DNA of 64,000 bases from Streptomyces tsukubensis. GTDB lineage: Bacteria > Actinomycetota > Actinomycetes > Streptomycetales > Streptomycetaceae. Position 1 is the first letter of the stretch; every line of letters begins with the position of its first letter. The stretch is taken from positions 1,696,501 to 1,760,500 of the forward strand of contig NZ_CP020700.1 in assembly GCF_003932715.1 (NCBI RefSeq), given 5' to 3'. Made by a program: the position numbers and the translations under genes. Below, in pieces: positions 57,430 through 64,000 of the stretch. Below the pieces are notes generated by a model. That model had not been told where the DNA came from. It was given only the letters and a program-made list of their open reading frames with translations, and did not search any database.

Positions 57430-60400
57430 GGGCGCCTCCGCAGGGATACGAGGTCGGCCAGCTCGCGGTCGGTCAGTTCGGTGAGGGCGGTCTCGCCGGA
57501 GCCGAGTACGGCGTCCGCGAGGGCCCGTTTGGCGGCGAGCATGGTGGCGATGCGGTCCTCCACGGTGCCTTCCGTGAGGAGCCGGTGCACCTGCACCGGC
57601 CGGGTCTGGCCGATCCGGTACGCGCGGTCCGTGGCCTGTTCCTCCACGGCCGGGTTCCACCAGCGGTCGAAGTGGACCACGTGTCCGGCGCGGGTGAGGT
57701 TGAGTCCCGTGCCCGCCGCCTTGAGGGAGAGGACGAAGACGGGGACCTCGCCCGCCTGGAACCGGTCGACCATGCGGTCCCGTTCGGCGACGGGCGTTCC
57801 GCCGTGGAGGAGCTGCGCGGGGACGGCACGGCCGGCCAGATGCCCCATCAGCAGCCGGGCCATGGTCACGTACTGGGTGAAGACGAGCACCGAACCGTCC
57901 GAACCGTCTTCGGCGAGGATCGTGTCCAGCAGCTCGTCGAGATGGGCGAGCTTCCCGGAGCGGCCCGCGAGCCGGACCGGACCGCCCGTGCCGCCCGCCG
58001 CCCGCGCCGGGCTCCCGCCGCCGTACTCCTTCAGATACTGCGCCGGGTGGTTGCAGATCTGTTTGAGGTCGGTGAGGAGCTTCATCACCAGGCCCCGGCG
58101 GGCGATGCCCTCGGCGGCGCCGATGGCCGCCATCGCCTCGCGGACCACCGCCTCGTAGAGCGACGCCTGCTCCCGGGTGAGGGCGACGACATGGTCCGAC
58201 TCGGTCTTGGGCGGCAGCTCGGGCACGATCCCGGGGTCGCTCTTGCGGCGGCGCAGCAGGAAGGGCCGGACCAGCCGGGCGAGCCGTTCGGCGGCGCCGT
58301 CCTCCTCTCCGAGCTCGACGGGGCGGGCGTGCCGGGCCCGGAACGCCTTGAGGGGGCCCAGGAGTCCGGGGGTGGTCCAGTCCAGCAGGGCCCACAGCTC
58401 GGAGAGGTTGTTCTCGACGGGGGTGCCGGTGAGGGCGACCCGGGCGGGCGCGGGGATGCGCCGCAGGGCTCTGGCGGTCGCGGAGTAGGGGTTCTTGATG
58501 TGCTGGGCCTCGTCGGCGACGATCATGCCCCAGCGCTGTCCGGCCAGCCGCTCCGCGCTGGTGCGCATGGTGCCGTAGGTGGTGAGGACGAAGCCGCCGG
58601 GCACCTCGGGGAGGGACCGGCCCGCACCGTGGTAGCGGTGGACGGGGGTGCCGGGGGCGAAACGGGTGATTTCGCGCTCCCAGTTGCCGAGCAGGGACGC
58701 CGGGCAGACCACCAGGGTGGGGGCGGTCCGGTCGCGGTGGAGATGGAGGGCGATCACGGTGATCGTCTTGCCCAGGCCCATATCGTCGGCGAGGCAGCCG
58801 CCGAGGCCCAGGGAGGTCATCAGGTCCAGCCAGGCCAGACCGCGGAGCTGGTAGTCGCGGAGGGTGGCGGCCAGGGCCGGGGGCTGGGGCACGGCTTCCG
58901 GTCCGTTGACGATCCGGTCGCGCAGGGCGGCGAGGGCACCGGCAGGGACGGCTTCGACGGTCTCGCCGGCGGCCTCGACGGTGCCGGTCAGGGCCGCGCC
59001 CAGGGCTTCGGCGGGGCGCAGCAGCCCCAGCTCACGGGCGCGGACCTTGCGGACGAGGTCGGGGTCGACGACCACCCACTGGTCGCGCAGGCGCACCAGG
59101 GGGCGGTGCGATGCGGCCAGCTCGTCCATCTCGTGTTCGGTCAGCGGATCGCCGCCCAGGGCGAGCTGCCAGCCGAAGCGGAGCAGTTCGCCGCTGTCGA
59201 AGAAGGGGGTCCCGTCGGTCGCCGAGCCCGGGGCGGGCCGGACCACGGCCGTGGCCGTCAGTCCGCGGGCGAGTTCCCGGGGCCAGTGAACGGCCACCCC
59301 GGCCGCGTCAAGGCGCGGAGCCCCGGGGCCCAGCAGGTCGTACAGCTCCTCTTCCGAGAGCGGGAGGACGTCGGGGACGTCCCGGTCGAGCAGGGCGGCG
59401 AGGGGCGGCCAGGCCCGGGCCGCGGACCGCAGGGCCAGGACCGTGTCGATCCGGGACCGGGGCCCGAAGCCGGGCCCGCCCTCCCCCGCCCAGAGCCGGG
59501 CGGCATCGGTGACGAGGGTGGGATCGCCGAGGCTGTGCACCTGGACCACGGCTGCGCCCGCCCGGCGCACCGCACGCGGCGTCCGCGCACGGCTCTCCTC
59601 GGCGGTCCCGGCCGAATCCGCAGCCCCGGCCGCTCCACCGGCGCCTCCGGTGCCTGCCGTGCCGGTCGTCTCTGTCGTGCCGGTTGTGACGGTTGTGTCG
59701 GTCGCGTCAGCCGTATCGGTCGTGTCGAAGAGTGCGAAGGCAGACAGGTCGAGCCGGAGGGAGACCCTGACCCCGGCGTCCATGCCTTCGGCGGTCCGCT
59801 CCGCCCAGACCCGGGCCCCGGGCAGATGGTGGGCTCCCGGCGCCGCGAACGGGCCGCCCGCCGCGTGGGCCGCGGCCGGGCTTCTGGGCAGGGTGTCGGC
59901 GACCGCGTCGAAGAAGGCCCGCACCAGGGCTTCGGGCCGGGGCAGGGCGAAGGGGCCAGGTCCCGGCAGCGGCGCCGCATACGCCTCGTACGGCATGGCG
60001 GCGGCGATCGCCTGCAGTTGGGCGGTGTCCGCCGCGTCGAGGGGGCCGGCCCGCCAGACGTCGTGGTCGGCGGCGGTCAGCCCGGGGAGCAGCCTGCCGC
60101 GCGCCACCAGGTGCAGGGCGTGCAGCGCCGCGGCGCCCCAGCAGGCCGCGGCGGGGTGCGCGGCTGCGAGCCCCCGGGCGCGGATCAGTGACGGCAGGGC
60201 GTCGGCGACGGGGAGCAGCAGCGCGGGGACCGTACGGCTCCGGATGCCCGGCGGGCCGTCGGCGGAGGTGGGGGCGGGCCCGACGACCGTGAGGGTGTCC
60301 GAGGCCCCGTGCGGCGGGTCTCCGTCGGGCGCCCAGAAGGCGACCCTGCCCTCGCGCGGCAAGGCCCCGGGCAGGAAGACCGCGGCCCAGGTGGGCGAAG

Positions 60401-60458
60401 GCTCCCTCACTGCTGTCGGCCGGCTCACCGGTGGCCTCGCCGCGGTCGCGGACGTCAT
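57426..60458 (-). CDS. SNF2-family DEAD/DEAH helicase
   Basis: This 1010-residue ATPase has a long N-terminal region of about 530 residues, the helicase core with Walker A DDMGLGKTITVIALHLH near 556, the DEAQ box VADEAQHIKNP near 645, and the C-terminal lobe with LSLKAAGTGLNL near 915 and ATDRAYRIGQTRPVQVH near 946. It is a chromatin-type translocase of bacteria, probably moving on DNA or displacing RNA polymerase. Around residues 244-280 a Thr/Asp/Ala/Gly-rich run (DTTDTADATDTTV) looks like a repeat-expanded linker. The first gene of the pair with the SWIM gene. Confidence 0.93.
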   Translation of the reverse strand: MTSATAARPPVSRPTAVREPSPTWAAVFLPGALPREGRVAFWAPDGDPPHGASDTLTVVGPAPTSADGPPGIRSRTVPALLLPVADALPSLIRARGLAAAHPAAACWGAAALHALHLVARGRLLPGLTAADHDVWRAGPLDAADTAQLQAIAAAMPYEAYAAPLPGPGPFALPRPEALVRAFFDAVADTLPRSPAAAHAAGGPFAAPGAHHLPGARVWAERTAEGMDAGVRVSLRLDLSAFALFDTTDTADATDTTVTTGTTETTGTAGTGGAGGAAGAADSAGTAEESRARTPRAVRRAGAAVVQVHSLGDPTLVTDAARLWAGEGGPGFGPRSRIDTVLALRSAARAWPPLAALLDRDVPDVLPLSEEELYDLLGPGAPRLDAAGVAVHWPRELARGLTATAVVRPAPGSATDGTPFFDSGELLRFGWQLALGGDPLTEHEMDELAASHRPLVRLRDQWVVVDPDLVRKVRARELGLLRPAEALGAALTGTVEAAGETVEAVPAGALAALRDRIVNGPEAVPQPPALAATLRDYQLRGLAWLDLMTSLGLGGCLADDMGLGKTITVIALHLHRDRTAPTLVVCPASLLGNWEREITRFAPGTPVHRYHGAGRSLPEVPGGFVLTTYGTMRTSAERLAGQRWGMIVADEAQHIKNPYSATARALRRIPAPARVALTGTPVENNLSELWALLDWTTPGLLGPLKAFRARHARPVELGEEDGAAERLARLVRPFLLRRRKSDPGIVPELPPKTESDHVVALTREQASLYEAVVREAMAAIGAAEGIARRGLVMKLLTDLKQICNHPAQYLKEYGGGSPARAAGGTGGPVRLAGRSGKLAHLDELLDTILAEDGSDGSVLVFTQYVTMARLLMGHLAGRAVPAQLLHGGTPVAERDRMVDRFQAGEVPVFVLSLKAAGTGLNLTRAGHVVHFDRWWNPAVEEQATDRAYRIGQTRPVQVHRLLTEGTVEDRIATMLAAKRALADAVLGSGETALTELTDRELADLVSLRRRP

Positions 60459-60620
60459 GGGTCACCTCCCGCCCTGGTCGCCGTGGGTCCGAGTGTCTCG
60501 GAGTGTCTCGGACTGTTCTTGAGTGTCGTCGTCTCCGACGATACGGGTGGGGTACGACAACGAGCCGTGGCGCAGGCCGCCCGACGCCCCGGAACGGCCG
60601 TACAGCGGGAGACAGGGGGC

Positions 60621-61592
60621 TCAGACGGCGGGTGGCAGTCTGCGCAGCCGGGGTGCCCGGCCCTCGGGCAGCTCGGGGTCAGGTCCGGTGGGCGGGGGCG
60701 GCACCGTACTGTCCGGCGGAACCGGCGGCTCCACCTCGGCTGCCGCACCGGAGCCGACCTGCGGCGGGGCGGGTTCCCCGGCAACGGGCGGCGCCGGGTG
60801 GGCCGGGTCCTCCGGGGCCGACCGTCCGGGCGGCTGGGCCGACCGTTCCAGGAAGCGCAGCAGTTCGACGGGGAACGGCAGCACCAGGGTGGAGTTCTTC
60901 TCCGCGGCGACGGCGACGACGGTCTGGAGCAGTCGGAGCTGCAGCGCGGCCGGTTCCTGAGACATGACCCCGGCGGCTTCGGCCAGCTTCTTGGAGGCCT
61001 GGAGTTCGGCATCGGCGTTGATCACCCGGGCGCGCCGCTCCCGGTCGGCCTCCGCCTGCCGTGCCATGGAGCGCTTCATCGCCTCGGGCAGGGACACGTC
61101 CTTGATCTCGACGCGGTCGATCTGGACGCCCCAGCCCATGGCCGGGCTGTCGATCATCAGCTCCAGGCCCTGGTTGAGCTTCTCCCGGTTGGAGAGCAGA
61201 TCGTCGAGGTCGCTCTTGCCGATGATGGAGCGGAGGGAGGTCTGGGCCATCTGGGAGACGGCGAAACGGTAGTCCTCCACCTCGATCAGGGCGTCCGCCG
61301 CTTCGACGACCTTGAAGTAGACGACGGCGTCGACCCGGACGGTGACGTTGTCCCGGGTGATGCCCTCCTGGGCGGGCACGGGCATGGTCACGATCTGCAT
61401 ATTGACCTTGTGCAGCCGGTCGACCATCGGGACGATCATGGTGAATCCGGGGCCGCGGATCCCGCCGTGCAGACGGCCGAGCCGGAAGACCACGCCCCGC
61501 TCGAACTGTTTGATCACCTTGGCCGCTGCGGTCGTGTAGACGGCGAAACCGGAGGCGGCGGCCACTACACCGATCACCAGCTCTTCGACCAT
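60621..61592 (-). CDS. Slipin/SPFH-domain membrane protein
   Basis: This 323-residue protein has an N-terminal hydrophobic segment (LVIGVVAAASGFAVYTTAA), then the SPFH/band 7 domain (about residues 30-200) with VVFRLGRL, DNVTVRVDAVVYFKV and MGWGVQIDRVEIKDV, followed by a coiled helix (QAEADRERRARVINADAELQ) and a Pro/Ala-rich tail of about 80 residues. It is a stomatin-type scaffold of membrane microdomains. No NfeD-type partner protease is adjacent, though these often pair. Confidence 0.9.
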   Translation of the reverse strand: MVEELVIGVVAAASGFAVYTTAAAKVIKQFERGVVFRLGRLHGGIRGPGFTMIVPMVDRLHKVNMQIVTMPVPAQEGITRDNVTVRVDAVVYFKVVEAADALIEVEDYRFAVSQMAQTSLRSIIGKSDLDDLLSNREKLNQGLELMIDSPAMGWGVQIDRVEIKDVSLPEAMKRSMARQAEADRERRARVINADAELQASKKLAEAAGVMSQEPAALQLRLLQTVVAVAAEKNSTLVLPFPVELLRFLERSAQPPGRSAPEDPAHPAPPVAGEPAPPQVGSGAAAEVEPPVPPDSTVPPPPTGPDPELPEGRAPRLRRLPPAV

Positions 61593-61745
61593 GGGGCACC
61601 CCCTTCCGGTACGCCCGTTCTCCACGGTATGCCCGGACGACGGCTCGGGCGAGGCCCGCCCCCGGTGCCCGGGACCCGCCCGTGCGGCCGGGCCTTCCCG
61701 GCCGGTCCGGCGGCGGGTGCATGCTGGAGAAGGAGAGGCGATGCG

Positions 61746-62051
61746 ATGCGTACGGGCAGTGAGCCGGTGACCGCACGCAGTCCGCTGCGGATGCGGTTCT
61801 GGCTGAGTATCTGGGGTCTGATCTGGGCCGGTGGCGGCCTGGTGGTCTTCCTGCTGACCTCGCACCCCCACTGGGCGGCGCTCTGCGGGGTGCTGCTGCT
61901 GATCGTCGTCGTCGATCTGGTGGTCGTGGTGCGGCATATCCGGCAGGGCCCGCACTATCAGCCGGGGCGGGACATCCCTCCGTACGAGCCCGTGCACGAG
62001 GATCACCGGTCCGGACCGAAGGGTCGGGACCGGGAGCGGGACACTCCGTGA
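61746..62051 (+). CDS. Small membrane protein (DUF6343-like)
   Basis: This 101-residue protein has two hydrophobic helices, WLSIWGLIWAGGGLVVFLL and AALCGVLLLIVVVDLVVVVR, followed by a charged tail. The start MRTGSEPVTARSPLRMRFWLS is typical of actinobacterial proteins grouped under DUF6343. AAGGAGAGG lies upstream. ATG 61741 is out of frame. The function is unknown. Confidence 0.7.
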   Translation: MRTGSEPVTARSPLRMRFWLSIWGLIWAGGGLVVFLLTSHPHWAALCGVLLLIVVVDLVVVVRHIRQGPHYQPGRDIPPYEPVHEDHRSGPKGRDRERDTP

Positions 62052-62070
62052 ACCCGGCCGCCGGCCGGGT
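62052..62070. terminator. Compact hairpin between converging genes
   Basis: An 8-bp stem acccggcc (62052-62059 with 62063-62070) closes a 3-base loop directly after one stop and on the edge of the other. Confidence 0.6.
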
Positions 62071-62483
62071 CAGTCCTCGGTGGACCCGGGGTCCGGCGTG
62101 CCGCCGGGGTCCGGGTGCGGGTCGGTGTCGAAGCGGGCCGCCTGGAGGTACTCGGGTCTGGGATCGAGCGCGGCGGCCAGCCTGAAGTGCCGTTTCGCCT
62201 GCTCGGGGCGGCCGGACCGTTCGAAGGTCCGGGCCAGGGCGAAGTGGGCGAAGGCGTTGTCGGGTTCCCGCTCCAGCACCAGCTCGAATTCGAGTTCGGC
62301 CGGGCGCAGTTGGGCGGCGGCGAAGAAGGCTCTGGCACGCAGCAGACGTGCGGCCGTGTTCTCGGGGTGGGCAGCGATGACCGAATCCAGCAGCTTCACG
62401 GCACCGCGGGGATCCCTCGCGGCGAGCAACTGCTCCGCCGCGCGGTAGTCGATGACATGCGTGTGCGGATCGCTTGTGGGCAC
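62070..62483 (-). CDS. Tetratricopeptide repeat protein
   Basis: This 137-residue helical protein has two to three TPR units: AAEQLLAARDPRGAVKLLDSV, TAARLLRARAFFAAAQLRPAELE and AFAHFALARTFERSGRPEQAKRHFRLAAAL, with the usual Gly/Ala and Pro positions. The end is an acidic tail. GTG 62483 has AAGGA upstream. It lies downstream of coaE, transcribed in the same direction with a hairpin between. Role presumably protein binding. Confidence 0.85.
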   Translation of the reverse strand: MPTSDPHTHVIDYRAAEQLLAARDPRGAVKLLDSVIAAHPENTAARLLRARAFFAAAQLRPAELEFELVLEREPDNAFAHFALARTFERSGRPEQAKRHFRLAAALDPRPEYLQAARFDTDPHPDPGGTPDPGSTED

Positions 62484-62523
62484 GGTCGGATCCTTCCCCT
62501 CGCCGCACGGTTCCAACACCGGT

Positions 62524-62546
62524 CGCCCCGGAGCTATTCCGGGGCG
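62524..62546 (-). terminator. Terminator hairpin after coaE
   Basis: A 9-bp stem cgccccgga (62524-62532 with 62538-62546) with loop gctat lies 20 bases past the coaE stop. Confidence 0.65.
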
Positions 62547-62566
62547 GCGCACGGCCGGGGTACGTC

Positions 62567-63175
62567 TTAGCCGGACCCGGTGGCGGCCCGGCGGGCCAGC
62601 TCCGCCCACACTGCGCGCACCTTGGGCTCCAGTTCATCGCGCGGACCGTCATTGTCGATGATCAGGTCCGCGACGGCGCGCCGCTCCTCCCGGCCGGCCT
62701 GGGCGGCCATCCGGGCCCGTGCATCGGACTCCGTCATCCCCCGGAGCCGTACCAGACGGTCGACCCGGGTCGCGGGCTCGGCGTCGACCACGACGACGAG
62801 GTCGTACCGGGGGGCGAGTCCGTTCTCGGTCAGCAGGGGGACCTCGTGGACGACAACGGCATCCGCGGGTGCCGCGTCGGCAAGCTCCTTGGAACGGGCC
62901 GCGACCAAGGGGTGCACGATGGCGTTGAGCGCGGCCAGCCGGTCGGGGTCGGCAAAGACGACGGCGCCCAGTTTCGGCCGGTCCAGGCTTCCGTCGGGGC
63001 GGAGGATTCCGTCGCCGAACTCCGCAACGACGGCGGCGAGCCCTTCGGTGCCCGGCTCCACGACCTCCCGGGCGATCCGGTCGGCGTCGATGCGCAGCGC
63101 GCCGTACGACTCCAGCAGTCGGGCGACTTCGCTCTTGCCGGCGCCGATTCCACCGGTCAGGCCTACAGACAGCAT
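62567..63175 (-). CDS. coaE: Dephospho-CoA kinase
   Basis: This 202-residue P-loop kinase adds the 3' phosphate in the last step of coenzyme A synthesis. Walker A GGIGAGKS is at residues 8-15, [13 protein letters not shown] near 31 is the substrate Asp region and [18 protein letters not shown] near 107 is the family signature. [20 protein letters not shown] is the lid. Length and order are normal; ATG 63175. Confidence 0.96.
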   Translation of the reverse strand: MLSVGLTGGIGAGKSEVARLLESYGALRIDADRIAREVVEPGTEGLAAVVAEFGDGILRPDGSLDRPKLGAVVFADPDRLAALNAIVHPLVAARSKELADAAPADAVVVHEVPLLTENGLAPRYDLVVVVDAEPATRVDRLVRLRGMTESDARARMAAQAGREERRAVADLIIDNDGPRDELEPKVRAVWAELARRAATGSG

Positions 63176-63268
63176 GAGCAGCAGCTTAAGTCATGGCCTA
63201 GAGGTCCCGGCGGAGTTGTACCGGGGCGGTCCCGGGCCCTGCACCGCCTCCCGGCCCGCCGTAGCACC

Positions 63269-64000
63269 TCAGGTGTCTCCCTCACGCTCCGCGAGGAAGC
63301 GTTCGAACTCCAGCCCGATCTCGTCGGCGGACGGCAGATCGACCGGTTCCGCGACGAGGTTGCCGCGGCTCTCGGCGCCCGCCATCGCGTCGTACTGGTG
63401 CTCCAGTCCCTGGACGAGGGCCGTCAGCTCTTCGTCGCCCTCGCCGATCTGGCGCTCGATTTCGTTCTGCGTGCGGTGGGCCGCGGTGCGCAGGGCGTGC
63501 GCCACCCCCGGGAGCACCAGACCGGTGGCGGCGGTGATCGCCTCCAGGGCGGTGAGCGCGGCGTCGGGGTAGGCGGAGCGGGCCACGTAGTGCGGCACAT
63601 GGGCGGCGACGCCGAGGACGTCCTTCCCCGCCTTCATCAGCCGGTACTCGATGAGGGATTCGGCGCTGCCGGGAACCTGGGCCTCGTCGAAGGGGCTGCG
63701 GTGGCCGGGCATGAGATCCGTGCGGTTGCCGTGGGGGGTCAGCCCGACCGGGCGGGTGTGCGGCACGCCCATGGGGATGCCGTGGAAGTTGACCGACAGC
63801 CGGACGCCGAGGCGCTCCGCGATCTGGGCGACGGCGGCGGCGAAGAGCTCCCACTCGACGTCCGGTTCGGGGCCGGAGAGCAGCAGGAACGGCGCGCCGG
63901 TGGTGTCCTGGACCAGCCGGACCTCGATGGCCGGGGTCTCGTAGGCCGTCCAGCGGTCGCGCCGGAAGGTCAGCAGGGGGCGGCGGGCCCGGTAGTCGAC
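63269..64000 (-). CDS. PAC2-family protein, 5' end outside the window
   Basis: The frame runs from a TGA at 63269-63271 to the right edge, giving the last 243 residues of a longer protein. [45 protein letters not shown] and [16 protein letters not shown] are typical of the PAC2 family related to proteasome assembly chaperones. In actinobacteria these may help assemble or connect to the proteasome or ligases; the exact role is unproven. The C-terminus ends FLAEREGDT. The missing start should lie a few dozen codons beyond the window. Confidence 0.85.
   Translation of the reverse strand, partial: VDYRARRPLLTFRRDRWTAYETPAIEVRLVQDTTGAPFLLLSGPEPDVEWELFAAAVAQIAERLGVRLSVNFHGIPMGVPHTRPVGLTPHGNRTDLMPGHRSPFDEAQVPGSAESLIEYRLMKAGKDVLGVAAHVPHYVARSAYPDAALTALEAITAATGLVLPGVAHALRTAAHRTQNEIERQIGEGDEELTALVQGLEHQYDAMAGAESRGNLVAEPVDLPSADEIGLEFERFLAEREGDT

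Noticed and set aside
57585..60191. 868-codon plus-strand frame opposite the SNF2 helicase
   Set aside because: Shadow frame rich in Gly, Gln, Arg; helicase motifs prove the minus strand.

Overview
The window is a contiguous stretch of very GC-rich actinobacterial chromosome. Everything points to Streptomyces: strong third-position GC bias, GTG starts, tight ATGA/GTGA overlaps, WhiA, mycothiol-dependent and TerD-type proteins, and a gene order that matches, from memory, the conserved core region of the S. coelicolor chromosome from heme A synthesis through the pentose phosphate genes, glycolysis, whiA, uvrC, uvrA and uvrB. No rRNA, tRNA, phage, integrase, transposase or CRISPR array was seen. 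Most of the region is ordinary core genome.

Layout. 1-3.6 kb: end of an ABC-2 exporter, heme A synthase ctaA, a small conserved protein, and heme O synthase ctaB facing left. 3.9-10.6 kb: a rightward carbon operon tkt-tal-zwf-opcA-pgl. 10.7-19.3 kb: a leftward block with a poly-gamma-glutamate hydrolase-like protein, a three-PH-domain membrane protein, pgi, an RbpA-family RNA polymerase-binding protein, secG, tpiA, pgk and gap. 19.5-22.5 kb: a large secreted M14 carboxypeptidase. 22.7-27.8 kb: leftward whiA-yvcK-rapZ-uvrC with overlapping ends. 28.1-32.7 kb: an exported papain-like protease with a membrane-anchored partner, a putative HTH regulator, a Rieske lipoprotein and a PfkB sugar kinase. 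32.9-37.6 kb: uvrA, a mycothiol-dependent DinB-like enzyme and a metallo-beta-lactamase-fold hydrolase. 37.6-43.8 kb: a histidine kinase/response regulator pair divergent from a lipoprotein, adaptor, ATPase, permease (MacAB-like) operon. 44-48 kb: terC under a yybP-ykoY-type manganese riboswitch, and two TerD-family genes. 48.1-52.2 kb: uvrB, an MHYT sensor protein and an ogt-type alkyltransferase. 52.3-56.1 kb: an MFS transporter, psuG, a uridine-kinase-like protein with a degenerate P-loop and a HAD protein. 56.1-64 kb: a SWIM-protein/SNF2-helicase pair, a slipin, small proteins, coaE and a partial PAC2 protein.

How it works together. The carbon blocks supply NADPH, pentoses and lower glycolysis. 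whiA/yvcK/rapZ is the widespread developmental and metabolic control cluster. All three UvrABC excinuclease subunits and a direct-reversal alkyltransferase lie within 27 kb.

The least ordinary signals are non-coding. Two copies of a transposase-less, MITE-like repeat (15037-15201 and 31035-31186) share core boxes but have different, self-complementary ends. The terC leader carries two mutually exclusive helices, one of which masks its ribosome binding site. A GTGAACG operator-like array sits in the divergent protease/regulator spacer, and several genes have TANNNT boxes placed for leaderless transcription. I found no clear evidence of a wholly new multi-gene system.
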